In this document: one piece after another, positions 18,306 to 28,478 of the stretch | How the letters are laid out: the number at the start of each line of letters is the position of its first letter | How positions within the stretch are numbered: position 1 is the stretch's first letter | Origin: Rhodoferax sp. | GTDB taxonomy: Bacteria > Pseudomonadota > Gammaproteobacteria > Burkholderiales > Burkholderiaceae_C | Direction: 5' to 3' | Length of the DNA stretch: 51,413 nucleotides | Assembly (NCBI GenBank): GCA_020048895.1 | Contig: JAIFLV010000004.1 | Location: 1-51,413, forward strand | Program-made: the position numbers and the translations under genes | Notes under the pieces: generated by a model | The model's database searches: none | What the model was told of the DNA's origin: nothing | Seen by the model: the letters and a program-made list of their open reading frames with translations, nothing else

Positions 18306-19438
18306 TGATGCACTTCACTGGAACACATTACCGGCAGCGGGGCCTGTCGATGCTGGAGCTACTGATAGCGCTCGGCCTCACCATGGTCATGGTAACCGCC
18401 GCGGGATACGTTTACCTAGGAACCCGCGAGACCCAGAGGGCGCTTGAAAGCAGCAGTAGCAGCGCAGAAACCGGCGCGTTCGCATTGCAACTGATTGGCC
18501 GGGATGTCATGAATGCCGGTTTTTACCCGGGAACCATGCCATCGATCTCCGTCAACCTCCCGCGCATGCACGCTGCAGACACCTACCCACCAGCGGTAGG
18601 CAATCCGCCGCGTGCCACCGATTGGCCGCCCCCGACGGGGTCGCCCCTGGTGTCGACCCCGGTCCCCGCCGCCTATGCCACGCCCGTTTTCGGCTGTGAG
18701 GGTGCAAAGTTTGACCATGTGACCGCCACCTGCCCGACCGCCGTCACGGGAGCGCCAGACTCCATTGTGATCAATTACTTCACTAACGAGTCGATTGAGT
18801 TCGGCGGCACAGTCGGTCAAAGGCGTGACTGTACCGGGTCGGATGTGGGGCCTGCGGACCTGACCAAGGGCGATCCGACCAACCGGGTTCGTCGGATGAA
18901 CACCCCCGCCTCTGCGCCCACCGCGGTCAACGCCGATCTGCCGCCGCAGCGTCCGCTATTTGTTTCCAACCGGTACGCGCTGAATGCGACTGATATGCAA
19001 GTAGACGGTCAAGCTGTAGCTACACAAAGCCTGGCCTGCGGCGGCAACGGAAAAAGCAAGTTTGGGACTGCCGACACCACAGCCTACCAGCCGCTGCTGG
19101 CTGGCATCAATGACCTGCAACTCACCTACGGCCTTTTTAACTCCAATGCTACGCGTGCGCCTGACCGTTTCTACACGGCTACTGAGGTCAACTTGCTCAC
19201 CACGCAGACGATCGACGGGGTTGCCATGGCACCGTGGGCCCGCGTTGTAGCTGTGCGCATCTGCCTGATCACCAAAACGCTGAGCGGCCCCGCGAAAATT
19301 GCCGACAAGGCGGGGGCATTGCGCAGCTATCTGAACTGTGCTGACGAAACCATTACGCCAGCAGCCACAGACCCCAGTATTTACAAACGCCACGTGCAGG
19401 TTTTTGCCATTCGCAACCGCCTGAACCAGGGTTTTTAG
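18305..19438 (+). CDS. pilW: Type IV pilus assembly protein PilW
   Basis: Minor pilin. 377 residues with prepilin leader RQRG/LSMLELLIALGLTMV (+5 Glu) at residues 10-26. A long C-terminal domain has several cysteines (FGCEG, VTATCP, RRDCTG, SLACGG, VRICLI, YLNCAD), probably disulfide-bonded in the periplasm. The first of two tandem ATG codons (18305, 18308) overlaps the pilV stop. pilX begins 10 bp after its end. Confidence 0.88.
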   Translation: MMHFTGTHYRQRGLSMLELLIALGLTMVMVTAAGYVYLGTRETQRALESSSSSAETGAFALQLIGRDVMNAGFYPGTMPSISVNLPRMHAADTYPPAVGNPPRATDWPPPTGSPLVSTPVPAAYATPVFGCEGAKFDHVTATCPTAVTGAPDSIVINYFTNESIEFGGTVGQRRDCTGSDVGPADLTKGDPTNRVRRMNTPASAPTAVNADLPPQRPLFVSNRYALNATDMQVDGQAVATQSLACGGNGKSKFGTADTTAYQPLLAGINDLQLTYGLFNSNATRAPDRFYTATEVNLLTTQTIDGVAMAPWARVVAVRICLITKTLSGPAKIADKAGALRSYLNCADETITPAATDPSIYKRHVQVFAIRNRLNQGF

Positions 19439-19448
19439 GGGCGAAGCA

Positions 19449-20165
19449 ATGAACCACTCGTCGCCTTTCAACACTGAATCATCTTGTTGCAGCCAGGGTG
19501 CCAGCGCCCAGCGTGGTATGTCACTGATCGTCGTGATGATATTTTTGATCGCCATTACAGGCATCACGATCTGGACCGTGCGCCAGTCCATGTTCGGTGA
19601 AGGTATGGCACGTAACCAGATGGATCTTGAGGTGGCCCGCCAGGCGGCCGAGGCGGCGTTGCGTGATGCCGAGCGCGACATCATGAACCTCAACCCGGCC
19701 CTTATTACCAACGCTTCATGCACCCGGGGGCGTGACCGGCCGCCAAAGGCGTTCGACTTCACCAGTGCCTGTGACCAGGGTCTGTGCAGCCTGGCCGAGG
19801 CCGATTACGCCGACTCAAATTGGAGAACCTCGGACTCCGGGACAACGGATGCGGAGCCCTGGTGGCCTACCGGCAAGGGCGGCAAATGGAACAATACTTT
19901 TGCCAACAAACCCGGTCGCAACCCGGTGACCACCACCAATTGCGCAACGTTTACCGGTGCTGTGCCTTTCGGGACATACACAGGCACAGCTGCCATCCAG
20001 GGAGTTGCCGTGCAGCCAGAATACCTGATCGAGATCTTTGTCCGGGTCAGTCCGATCAGTCTGAAGGAAACCAATTACTACCGCATCACGGCGCGCGGGT
20101 TTGGCTATACCCAGCGCACACAGGTCGTGCTACAGACGCTTTATGCACCCTTGCAAGAGCCTTGA
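19449..20165 (+). CDS. pilX: Type IV pilus assembly protein PilX
   Basis: Minor pilin that links with PilW and PilY1. 238 residues. The leader is short and ends AQRG/MSLIVVMIFLIAITG, the PilX-type N-terminus, which lacks the canonical +5 Glu. It is followed by RQAAEAALRDAERDI, the conserved PilX helix. A globular domain with a few cysteines follows. It is 10 bp after pilW and 55 bp before the PilY1 start. Confidence 0.88.
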   Translation: MNHSSPFNTESSCCSQGASAQRGMSLIVVMIFLIAITGITIWTVRQSMFGEGMARNQMDLEVARQAAEAALRDAERDIMNLNPALITNASCTRGRDRPPKAFDFTSACDQGLCSLAEADYADSNWRTSDSGTTDAEPWWPTGKGGKWNNTFANKPGRNPVTTTNCATFTGAVPFGTYTGTAAIQGVAVQPEYLIEIFVRVSPISLKETNYYRITARGFGYTQRTQVVLQTLYAPLQEP

Positions 20166-20220
20166 TGGGCCAGACACCCGTATTAGCGAATTAAAGGTTA
20201 GTCCGTATTTGGAGATAACG

Positions 20221-23200
20221 ATGAAATATTTCAAACTTCTCGTAGCAGTTTTCGCTGCCTACGTATCATTGTTCGGCGCAATCTTGCAGGCCACGCCATT
20301 GGATGTTTCAACGCCCAGGTTTGGTGTGCCTCCAAATATTGTCACCAACTCCAACCGGCCGATGCTGATGCTGGCTGCCAGCAAGGATCACACGTTGTTT
20401 GGACCCGTGTACACCGACTACGAAGATCTGGAGGGCGATGGCAATATCAACACCACCTTTTCGCCGGGTTTCGAGTATTACGGCTACTTTGATCCCAAGA
20501 AATGCTACCTGTACCAAAATAGCCGGTTCGAGCCCTCGGCCTACGCCACGTTTGCCGGCGCGGCAACCACCGCTGTCAACGGCGGCAGTATCAACGAAAC
20601 CACGTTTACCGTCACGTCACACGGCTCCGGCACGTTCACTGAAGGCATGGCCATCACGTGGGACGGTGCCCCCACAAATATTTACATTGTGGAGCAGCTC
20701 AGCGGGACTGCGGGTGGCGCTGGAACCTATCGGTTGAATACAGAAGTCGACGAAGTTAGCAGCGCTACCATCTATGGGGTGAGCAGCAAGTACACCTGTG
20801 GCGGATCGGGGCAGTGGAGCGGCAACTTCCTCAACTGGGCCACAACGAGCCGACTGGACGTAGTCCGCAAAATGCTTTATGGGGGCAAACGCAGCACCGA
20901 CGAGGCCGGACTCACCGTGCTGGAGCGGGCCAACCTGTCGCAAGACTCCCATTCCTTCACCAAGTATTACCCCGGCGCGGACATTCGCAACTACACGCCT
21001 TTTTCTGCAGCCGATCTGGGCAATAAAGGCCTCACCATTTGCAACCGCTCGGACACCAAAGGTGAAGGTGGTAACCCGATGATGCGCCTTGCCAAGGGAA
21101 ATTTCCGCTTGTGGTCGACTGTCGAGGGGGTAGTTTGTAACTGGTCTGGCAACAATTTTGGCGACAAAACGAATACCCAATTCAGTGCCGCCGATGCGGG
21201 ACGGGGTGTCTTCGTGCATCCAAGTGGATCGCCGACGAGTGGGACCCATGGTGCAACTTACAGCGGCAACGGGCCTGACCTCATTGTTCGGGTGAAGGTT
21301 TGCGACCCCGCTTTTTTGAGTGACAAGGAGCGTTGCCAGGCATTCCCGCCGGACTCGACCACCGCCTACAAACCGTATGGACTATTTCAGGAGTTTGGCT
21401 TTTCCCAAACATCCGGTTCAGCAGCACGCGCCGAGTTTGGTGTGATCACCGGCAGCTACGACAAGAACCTGACCGCCGGTGCCCTGCGCAAAAACATGGG
21501 TGATTTTGCCGACGAGATAAACACCAGCACGGGCGTTTTTTGCCATGCCACTTCTTCGGGCTGCTCCAGCACCACCAGTGACGGTCGAACGACAGGAAAC
21601 GGCGCCATAAAGGCCTTCGACTCCATCGTTTTGTACGGCGCCAGTTCCGGCAACTATACCGGCTCCAATGTGCAGTTGCCCAGTGAGATGGCAGATGGCA
21701 CCCTGTCCGCCTGGGGCAACCCGGTGGGGGAAATGGTGGTGCAGGCGCTCCAGTATTACGCAGGGAATGCTTCCTCCAATCCGACCAGCACCACCAATGA
21801 CAGCGCCAAGGGCTTGCCGGTATTGGCATGGACCGACCCGCTGTCCAACAGCAACACCACGCGCAAGGGACTGTATGGCAATTCCATATGCCGCCCCATG
21901 TACGTCATGGCGCTTTCGAGCAGTGCCACCAGCTTTGACGGCCAGGCCGACACACCCTTTGCCACGCTGCCCAATCGCGCATCGGGAACCCTGGCGTCGT
22001 ATACCAACATCGTAGGCGCAGCCGAGGGGCTCAATAGCAGCACCCGGTCGGTCGGCAGTGTGAGCGGAGGCTTTGGTGAAACTTGCGCTGCCAAGACCAT
22101 TGGCAATCTGTCGGATGTGTCTGGGATTTGTCCGGATGCGCCAGGGGTTGGCGGCACTTACCAGGTGGCCGGCGCTGCCCTGTACGGCAACACCTCTAAG
22201 ATCAGAACCATCACTACGCCACCGCTGGACCTTGGCACTGTACAGGATGCCTTGAAAGTCAAGACAATGGCGGCAAGCCTGTCCGGCGGGTCTTCACGCA
22301 TTGAGATCAGGATACCCACCAAGCCTCCGGCTGCGCCCAAGTATGTTTACATCACGCCCGAGGGCTTGTGGGCTTCCAACAGCAACGCCAAGAAGATGCC
22401 AGGTGCGTTGCTCACGTTCAACTCGATCTATTCGACGCTGACGACTGCGAACTACACAACCTACCCGACCACCGGTTACGCGGCCAATGCCACGGTGCAA
22501 ACCGGCACCTTTGTGGTGACCTGGAATGACAGCCTGTTTGGTGGCGACTACGACATGGACATCACAGGATTGATCCGCTTTGATGTGATCGCTCCGCCTT
22601 CCGGACAGACGGCATTCAGACTCAAAGTAACCACCGACATCTGGAATGTAGGGGCCGGGTGGACAGGCTCCCATGGCTTTAGCATTATTGGCGTCACCAA
22701 GGAAGATGGTACCGATGCAAATGGGCGCTACCTGACACATCGTCACCTTACGAGTGACTCGATCATGAGCGGATCAACAGGCTATTTATGTGCCAACACC
22801 GACTACCGCGCTGGTGGCTATACCCACACCCTTGGCACCGCGAACAATACAGCGACGCTGTTTAACGGCATTCACGCGGTGGCTGCTGGCCTGAGACACT
22901 GCGACACGTCGTCGGCCTGGAATGTGGCCAGAACCGATGCTTACCTTGTGAAGTCGCACTTTCTGATGGTGGGCGCGCAAAACGTCATCTTGAATGATCC
23001 GCTGTGGTATGCGGCCAAATACGGAAGCTTTGCGTCGTCCACCAAGAATGCAAATGGGACCTATACCGAAGTGGCGCTGCCTGCGAGCACCGAAGCGTGG
23101 GACAGGCTTGCTGTCAACAACATTGACGGAAGTGTATTGAACGGCAGTGATGGCATTCCGGATGGCTATTTTCTCGCACGCAAACCCAATATCCTGGAAG

Positions 23201-25485
23201 AGCAGTTGCGTACGGCACTGGAAGCGATTGCCAAGAATTCTAACGCAGCACCGGCGGTGTCCTCAAGCCAGTTGATTTCGGAAGGCCTAAAATATGTCGC
23301 CAAGTTCGACTCAACCACGGTAGATGGCAACATCGAGGCGTACAAAGTTGATCGCCTGGGATATTTCGAGCCCAATCCGTCGTGGCGCGCCGGGCAATTG
23401 CTCAGAGCCAGGGCAAGCAGGATACCGGATGGTGATCGGGGTGAGTCACGCCAGATCATCACCAATTTCGGAAACGCGACTGGCGGTGTGTCGTTCCGCT
23501 GGAGTTCGCTGCCATCGGGCTACCAGACGCAGATGACTACCAGCAGCACCAACCGGCTCAGCACGACGAATGCCGGTTATGTGGTGGACTATATGCGGGG
23601 TGACCAGCGCAAAGAGGCCGCTGTAACAGGCTTGCGAGTGCGTGGCGACAATCTCATGGGCCCGGTGATCAATGCGACCCCCTGGATTCAGGACCGACCA
23701 ATCGCCAACTTCTCGGAGTCAAACTTTCCAGGATATCGGGCGTTTGCGATCGCCAACAAGGCACGCGATAAATTGCTGTGGGTATCGGCCAACGACGGAA
23801 TGCTGCATGCATTCAACCCCAAAGCGGACACTGCCGCGGACGGTGGATCCGAGGTCTTTGCGTTTGTACCGGGCGTGCTGGCCAACCGGCTTGCGGAAAT
23901 CCCGTTGCAGCGCGGTACCACCGGGCGCACCCGACTCAACAACGCGAACTTTACCTCTGATGCGTCTGAAACGCAGCCGCAAGGAACCGTGTGGCCATAT
24001 GTCGATGGCAGTCCGTTCACCGGGGACGTTTGCAACCCCTGCACCGGTACACCAGCGTGGAAAACTTACGCATTTACGTCTCTGGGGCGCGGCGCAAAGG
24101 CATTGGTGGCACTCGACGTTACCAATGTAAGCAACCTGGCTGTGGCGGAGACCAATGGCCTCGCTTCGAGCATTTTCAAATGGCAATTCACATCGGACGA
24201 CGACAGTGATCTGGGCTACATCGTCAATGATGTGTCGACCAATGCAGCCTCCGGGCAAGCCGCACCGATTGTCAAACTCAACAATGGAAAGTTTGCCATT
24301 GCAGTAGGCAATGGCCAGAAATCCACCAACGGCAAAGCCGCCTTATTTTTGCTATTTGTCGAAGGCCCGATTTCTGCAAACTGGACCGGCCAGTACGTAA
24401 AAATTATTGCAGAGGCGGGGCCCAACAACGGTTTGTCAGCACCGAACTGGATCGACACCGACGGAAACGGAACCGCAGACTACCTCTACGCGGGAGATCT
24501 GAAGGGCAATATGTGGAAGTTCGATGTCTCGAGTAACACGCCCGGCGATTGGGGCATTGCATACAAGAGTGGCACCGTCAACAAACCGCTGGTAACCGCG
24601 AAGGATGGCGCCAATGCGCTTGCCATCACGACGGCGCCAGAGATCATGTTTCCACCTTTTGACGGACAAGTCATTGCATTTGGTACCGGCAACGCGTTTG
24701 AGTCGACCGACTTCCCAAATGCGGGGCGGGTTCAGAAGATCTATGGTGTATGGGATCGGCCCGATTTTGCGGTCTCTGGCGGTCGCGCGCTGCCAACCGA
24801 CCTCACGACCCTGGTTTCAAGAACGTACCAACGCCAAACCAGCGGGGCTGTCAATGTGATCGTTGCCGACGCAATCGATTGGACCACCAAGGATGGCTGG
24901 TATTTCAGTTTGCCAGATTCCTCTGAAATGGTCTTGTCGGACCCCGTCATGCGCGCCGGTGTTCTGACGTTTACATCTGTACGGCCCAAGGCCGCAGGCC
25001 TGGATGTGTGCTCCGACACGCCCAACGTAGCTTTGTATGCGATTGATCCCATCACCGGAAAAGCCGAGAAGAACTTGCTGGGCACCACGGTCACCACCAC
25101 CACCGAGATCGTGAACGGGTCACCTACCACGGTGGAGAAAACGTTGCTTAACTCCGGGAAAGAGATTTTGGACCAAAAGGTTCGAACCGTGAACGATCGG
25201 ACCATGCGCGACTTCACGCTCGAATGCCGCAGCGGTGATGCAAATTGCCATTGTGAAGGTACTATTTGCAACAAGACCGTCTCTTGCCAAAGCGGCGCTC
25301 CGGGGTGCACGTGCACGACTGTCGCTGGTGTTGAGACATGCTGGGCCTATGCAACTACCGCCACGTGCCTGCCAGGGCAATCGTCCATGCGTGTGATTGG
25401 CCAAGGTACCGATGCCACTTTGTGCTACAACGCCAATGCACGTGTTCAATGGCGCGAGATTCCAGGACTAAGGACCGATCGATGA
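20221..25485 (+). CDS. pilY1: Type IV pilus tip adhesin / assembly factor PilY1
   Basis: Tip-associated protein controlling pilus extension, adhesion and surface sensing. 1754 residues, larger than the roughly 1160 of the Pseudomonas protein. A signal peptide (residues 1-28) is followed by a long N-terminal half of PilC/PilY type (LMLAASKDHTLFGPVYTDYE; CGGSGQWSGNFLNWATTSRL). The C-terminal beta-propeller starts around residue 1180 (KLLWVSANDGMLHAFNP) and contains a calcium-binding loop DTDGNGTADYLYAGDLKGN near residue 1411. A Cys-rich tail (LECRSGDANCHCEGTIC...) closes the protein. Start: ATG 20221 with GGAGATAAC upstream; the open frame extends further but begins inside pilX. Its end overlaps pilE (ATGA). 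Confidence 0.92.
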   Translation: MKYFKLLVAVFAAYVSLFGAILQATPLDVSTPRFGVPPNIVTNSNRPMLMLAASKDHTLFGPVYTDYEDLEGDGNINTTFSPGFEYYGYFDPKKCYLYQNSRFEPSAYATFAGAATTAVNGGSINETTFTVTSHGSGTFTEGMAITWDGAPTNIYIVEQLSGTAGGAGTYRLNTEVDEVSSATIYGVSSKYTCGGSGQWSGNFLNWATTSRLDVVRKMLYGGKRSTDEAGLTVLERANLSQDSHSFTKYYPGADIRNYTPFSAADLGNKGLTICNRSDTKGEGGNPMMRLAKGNFRLWSTVEGVVCNWSGNNFGDKTNTQFSAADAGRGVFVHPSGSPTSGTHGATYSGNGPDLIVRVKVCDPAFLSDKERCQAFPPDSTTAYKPYGLFQEFGFSQTSGSAARAEFGVITGSYDKNLTAGALRKNMGDFADEINTSTGVFCHATSSGCSSTTSDGRTTGNGAIKAFDSIVLYGASSGNYTGSNVQLPSEMADGTLSAWGNPVGEMVVQALQYYAGNASSNPTSTTNDSAKGLPVLAWTDPLSNSNTTRKGLYGNSICRPMYVMALSSSATSFDGQADTPFATLPNRASGTLASYTNIVGAAEGLNSSTRSVGSVSGGFGETCAAKTIGNLSDVSGICPDAPGVGGTYQVAGAALYGNTSKIRTITTPPLDLGTVQDALKVKTMAASLSGGSSRIEIRIPTKPPAAPKYVYITPEGLWASNSNAKKMPGALLTFNSIYSTLTTANYTTYPTTGYAANATVQTGTFVVTWNDSLFGGDYDMDITGLIRFDVIAPPSGQTAFRLKVTTDIWNVGAGWTGSHGFSIIGVTKEDGTDANGRYLTHRHLTSDSIMSGSTGYLCANTDYRAGGYTHTLGTANNTATLFNGIHAVAAGLRHCDTSSAWNVARTDAYLVKSHFLMVGAQNVILNDPLWYAAKYGSFASSTKNANGTYTEVALPASTEAWDRLAVNNIDGSVLNGSDGIPDGYFLARKPNILEEQLRTALEAIAKNSNAAPAVSSSQLISEGLKYVAKFDSTTVDGNIEAYKVDRLGYFEPNPSWRAGQLLRARASRIPDGDRGESRQIITNFGNATGGVSFRWSSLPSGYQTQMTTSSTNRLSTTNAGYVVDYMRGDQRKEAAVTGLRVRGDNLMGPVINATPWIQDRPIANFSESNFPGYRAFAIANKARDKLLWVSANDGMLHAFNPKADTAADGGSEVFAFVPGVLANRLAEIPLQRGTTGRTRLNNANFTSDASETQPQGTVWPYVDGSPFTGDVCNPCTGTPAWKTYAFTSLGRGAKALVALDVTNVSNLAVAETNGLASSIFKWQFTSDDDSDLGYIVNDVSTNAASGQAAPIVKLNNGKFAIAVGNGQKSTNGKAALFLLFVEGPISANWTGQYVKIIAEAGPNNGLSAPNWIDTDGNGTADYLYAGDLKGNMWKFDVSSNTPGDWGIAYKSGTVNKPLVTAKDGANALAITTAPEIMFPPFDGQVIAFGTGNAFESTDFPNAGRVQKIYGVWDRPDFAVSGGRALPTDLTTLVSRTYQRQTSGAVNVIVADAIDWTTKDGWYFSLPDSSEMVLSDPVMRAGVLTFTSVRPKAAGLDVCSDTPNVALYAIDPITGKAEKNLLGTTVTTTTEIVNGSPTTVEKTLLNSGKEILDQKVRTVNDRTMRDFTLECRSGDANCHCEGTICNKTVSCQSGAPGCTCTTVAGVETCWAYATTATCLPGQSSMRVIGQGTDATLCYNANARVQWREIPGLRTDR

Positions 25486-25982
25486 CTCAGAAAATGACGC
25501 CCAGGCAGCGGGTTGTACGTGGCTTCACGTTGATCGAAATGATGATCACCGTTGCAATCATCGGCATTCTGGCTTCCATTGCGTACCCTGCCTATACCGA
25601 GCAGATTGCGAAGGGCAGTCGAACTGAAGCCAAAGCAGTTCTGCTAGCGGCTTCGCAATGGATGGAGCGCTTCTACACTGAGAGTTACAGCTATGCAAAA
25701 AATAGCGCGAACACTGACGTCACAGATGCCACCCAATTTCCGGCGCGCTTCATCACTTCACCAGCGCCAGGCCAAGGATCCGCCAAGTACGACATCACCG
25801 TAGTTGCCACTGCTTCGACATTCACTGTCACTGCAGCCAGGAAATCGGGATCGTCAATGGCGAGCGACAAGTGCGGCAACCTGACCATTGACCACCTGGG
25901 ACGCAAGAGCATAGTCGATGGCACGTGGAACACTTCCAAATTCGCAAGCAAACTCGCCGCGATTGACGCCTGCTGGAAGTAG
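25482..25982 (+). CDS. pilE: Type IV pilin protein PilE
   Basis: Pilin-like subunit closing the minor pilin operon. 166 residues with a class III leader RVVRG/FTLIEMMITVAIIGI (+5 Glu), then the N-terminal helix LASIAYPAYTEQIAKGSRTEAKA. The C-terminal domain has the paired cysteines DKCGNLT and IDACWK that form the D-region disulfide. Start ATG 25482 overlaps the pilY1 stop by four bases (ATGA). It resembles the PilE minor pilin of Pseudomonas rather than the major subunit. Confidence 0.88.
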   Translation: MTQKMTPRQRVVRGFTLIEMMITVAIIGILASIAYPAYTEQIAKGSRTEAKAVLLAASQWMERFYTESYSYAKNSANTDVTDATQFPARFITSPAPGQGSAKYDITVVATASTFTVTAARKSGSSMASDKCGNLTIDHLGRKSIVDGTWNTSKFASKLAAIDACWK

Positions 25983-26002
25983 TGCAGGGAGATATTTGAG
26001 CG

Positions 26003-26548
26003 GTGCAATGGAATCGCCTGGCTGCACCACTGCTTGCCTCACTACTATTGCATGCTGCCATGGCGCATTTGGCGGTGCGTTTGCTCGCGCCAACCTATGG
26101 CGAGCGCGCGCCGGTTGCGCCGAAGCAGGTTCTCATTCGATTTTTCGAACCTCCCGCTCCTGAAAAAATTAACTCGCAGTCTTTAGACCACCAGCCAGAC
26201 GTGCGTGAGAGCAGCAAGAGTCCAACCATGCCAGCGGAGCCACCCGCAGGCTACTTGGCGACCCATGACGTCGATCAGCCTGCGCAACCGGTGGGTGAAT
26301 GGGTTGTTAATACGGATGTGTGGCCGCTGGGGAGGAAATCGGTGGTGACCGTGCAGGTTTGGATCTCCGCTTCGGGTCGAGTTGAGCGATGGGAGTTGAT
26401 TGGCGACTCCACGAATGACTCGATTGCGTCCGATTCTCTCGCGCATCTTGATGAAACCATACTGAATGCAGCGCGCTGGCGGGGGAAAGTGGTTCCCAGT
26501 ATTCAGCGTCTTGAGTTGCTGATTGATCGCGAATATGGCAATCACTGA
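26003..26548 (+). CDS. TonB-like periplasmic-spanning protein of unknown role
   Basis: 181 residues with a GTG start preceded by GGGAGA. The N-terminal hydrophobic segment (LAAPLLASLLLHAAMAHLAV) would anchor it in the inner membrane. A Pro-rich linker (about 45-95) follows, then a C-terminal domain with VVTVQVWISASGRVERWELI. That is similar to the beta-strand pattern of TonB C-terminal domains. No ExbB/ExbD partner is adjacent; tolQ/tolR lie much further downstream. It lies between pilE and ribD. A role in energy transduction is only inferred. Confidence 0.6.
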   Translation: MQWNRLAAPLLASLLLHAAMAHLAVRLLAPTYGERAPVAPKQVLIRFFEPPAPEKINSQSLDHQPDVRESSKSPTMPAEPPAGYLATHDVDQPAQPVGEWVVNTDVWPLGRKSVVTVQVWISASGRVERWELIGDSTNDSIASDSLAHLDETILNAARWRGKVVPSIQRLELLIDREYGNH

Positions 26549-26555
26549 GGGTGGT

Positions 26556-27722
26556 ATGCGTAAAACTATTTACCCAGAAGAATATCAGGCCCGCCCCGGC
26601 ACGCACGGGTGTCTTGGTGCGCTTGAGCAGGCCAGACTTGCACCGCCACTATGCGCACCAAACCCGGCCGTTGGCTGCGTCCTGACAGGGTCTGATGACG
26701 ACGCACCAATCGGCTGCGGCTACACCCAGCAAACTGGCGGCCCCCATGCTGAGATCATGGCGCTGCGCGATGCACAGGCACGAGGAAACAGCGTGGTCGG
26801 TGCCACCGCCTATGTCACCCTGGAGCCCTGCTCTCACCATGGCCGCACCGGGCCCTGCTGTGATGCGTTGATTGCGGCCGGCATCAAGAAGGTGGTGGCG
26901 ACCAACAACGATCCCAATCCGCTGGTGGCTGGCCAGGGCTTTGCGCGACTGCGCGCCGCCGGTGTTGAAGTCGATGTGCTGGCTGCCGACGACCCGCTGG
27001 CAATAGAGTCGCGCGAACTCAACATCGGGTTCTTCAGCCGCATGGTGCGCAAAAGGCCTTGGGTGCGCATGAAGATAGCTGCGTCGCTCGATGGCTGCAC
27101 GGCTCTGCCCGACGGCACCAGCCAATGGATCACCGGGGAAGCGGCCCGCGCCGACGGCCACACCTGGCGCGCGCGTGCCTGCGCCGTGCTGACCGGTATC
27201 GGTACCGTGCTGCAGGACAACCCGCGGCTGGATGTGCGACTGGTGGGTGCAGTTCGGCAGCCACAGGTGGTTATTGTGGATAGCCGCCTGGAAACGCCGC
27301 TGGATGCTGCAATCCTGATCGATGGCCGACCGACCTTGATCTACACCGCTGTGCAGGATGCGCCACGCAGGGCTGCCTTGCAGCAGCGCGGTGCAACGGT
27401 GGTCTATGGTTCCGGCCCCATTGAGGCAATGCGTTCCAAAGTGGATCTGGCCGCGATGTTGCGCGACCTCGCGGTGCGTGAAATCAACGAGTTGCATGTG
27501 GAAGCTGGCTTCAAACTCAATGGTTCGCTCATTGCGGCAGGGTTGGTGGATGAGTTCCTGATCTATCTAGCCCCAAAACTCATCGGCCAAGGGCTGGGCA
27601 TGGCAAATATTGGCCCGCTGGCTGCGCTGTCCGATGCTGTTGGGCTTGCCTACCAATCGGCTGTCATGGTGGGTGATGACCTGCGTATCGTGGCGCGGAT
27701 TCCGGGGCGTGACCAGTTTTAG
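26556..27722 (+). CDS. ribD: Bifunctional diaminohydroxyphosphoribosylaminopyrimidine deaminase / reductase
   Basis: Second and third steps of riboflavin synthesis in the cytoplasm. 388 residues. The deaminase domain (1-150) has the zinc motifs GGPHAEIMALRDA and TLEPCSHHGRTGPC. The reductase domain (about 155-388) has RPWVRMKIAASLDG, ITGEAARADGHTWRARACAV, GIGTVLQDNPRL and VEAGFKLNGSLIAAGLVDE. ATG 26556 is chosen because GAGGGTGGT lies just upstream; an earlier in-frame ATG overlaps the previous gene. First rib gene of the interrupted operon, 59 bp before ribE. Confidence 0.95.
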   Translation: MRKTIYPEEYQARPGTHGCLGALEQARLAPPLCAPNPAVGCVLTGSDDDAPIGCGYTQQTGGPHAEIMALRDAQARGNSVVGATAYVTLEPCSHHGRTGPCCDALIAAGIKKVVATNNDPNPLVAGQGFARLRAAGVEVDVLAADDPLAIESRELNIGFFSRMVRKRPWVRMKIAASLDGCTALPDGTSQWITGEAARADGHTWRARACAVLTGIGTVLQDNPRLDVRLVGAVRQPQVVIVDSRLETPLDAAILIDGRPTLIYTAVQDAPRRAALQQRGATVVYGSGPIEAMRSKVDLAAMLRDLAVREINELHVEAGFKLNGSLIAAGLVDEFLIYLAPKLIGQGLGMANIGPLAALSDAVGLAYQSAVMVGDDLRIVARIPGRDQF

Positions 27723-27781
27723 TCGTCGCAAAGCGGCTCACCGCCGGGAGCCCGGACGAAACCCTGCGAAAATACGCCCCT

Positions 27782-28414
27782 ATGTTTACTGGAATCATCA
27801 CGGCAGTCGGCAGCATCGTCGCACTGGAAGCGCTTGGCGGCACAACGCAGTTTGGCAAGCGCCTGACTATTTGCTGCCCCGCCAACTACCTGGCGGACGT
27901 GGGCTTGGGCGACAGCATTGCGCTCAACGGCGCCTGCATGACGGTCACCACCCTCAACCCGGCTGCCAATACGTTCACCGTCGATGTGTCGGCCGAATCC
28001 CTCAGCAAAACGGCTGGGCTTGACGCAATAGGCACCATCAATCTTGAAAAAGCCATGCGCGCAAATGACCGTCTGGGCGGCCATCTGGTGTCTGGTCATG
28101 TAGACGGCATCGGGCACGTGTCACACTTTGCCCAGTTAGGCGAGAGTTGGGACTTACGGGTCGTGGCACCCACGGACATGGCCAAATACCTGGCATACAA
28201 AGGGTCGATCACCATCAATGGCGTGAGTCTGACCGTCAACCGGGTGCTCGACATCGCCCAAGGTTGCGAGGTGAGCATCAACCTGATTCCCCATACCGTG
28301 GAAAACACCGCCCTGTCACGTCTTGCCGTGGGTTCCAGTGTGAACCTTGAAGTCGACCTGATCGCGCGGTATGTAGAGCGCATGCTTTCGCACTCCAATA
28401 CCGTCAGCTCTTGA
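27782..28414 (+). CDS. ribE: Riboflavin synthase alpha subunit, C-terminus replaced by the integrated element
   Basis: Dismutates two 6,7-dimethyl-8-ribityllumazines to riboflavin. 210 residues with the duplicated lumazine-binding fold: MFTGIITAVGSIV at the N-terminus, SLSKTAG, GGHLVSGHVDGIG, and the second repeat INGVSLTVNRVL then INLIPHTVENTAL. The protein ends IARYVERMLSHSNTVSS. The displaced native tail at 46864-46917 encodes IARYVERMLSATSLAAA. The last codons of this copy, from about position 28365, therefore come from the element, yet the enzyme stays full length and presumably active. Confidence 0.95.
   Translation: MFTGIITAVGSIVALEALGGTTQFGKRLTICCPANYLADVGLGDSIALNGACMTVTTLNPAANTFTVDVSAESLSKTAGLDAIGTINLEKAMRANDRLGGHLVSGHVDGIGHVSHFAQLGESWDLRVVAPTDMAKYLAYKGSITINGVSLTVNRVLDIAQGCEVSINLIPHTVENTALSRLAVGSSVNLEVDLIARYVERMLSHSNTVSS
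28361..28390 (+). other. Left attachment site (attL) within the 3' end of ribE
   Basis: Positions 28361-28390 and 46864-46893 align with five mismatches. The longest identity is the first eight bases, ATCGCGCG, the likely strand-exchange overlap. All mismatches are at third codon positions and keep the peptide IARYVERMLS. Left of this point is host DNA; right of it the sequence is less GC-rich and leads into the integrase gene. The exact crossover base is inferred. Confidence 0.75.
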
Positions 28415-28478
28415 AATATTTGTTCATATAAATCAATAGCTTACGATTTTTTAGACGCCATTAGACATAATAGATTTT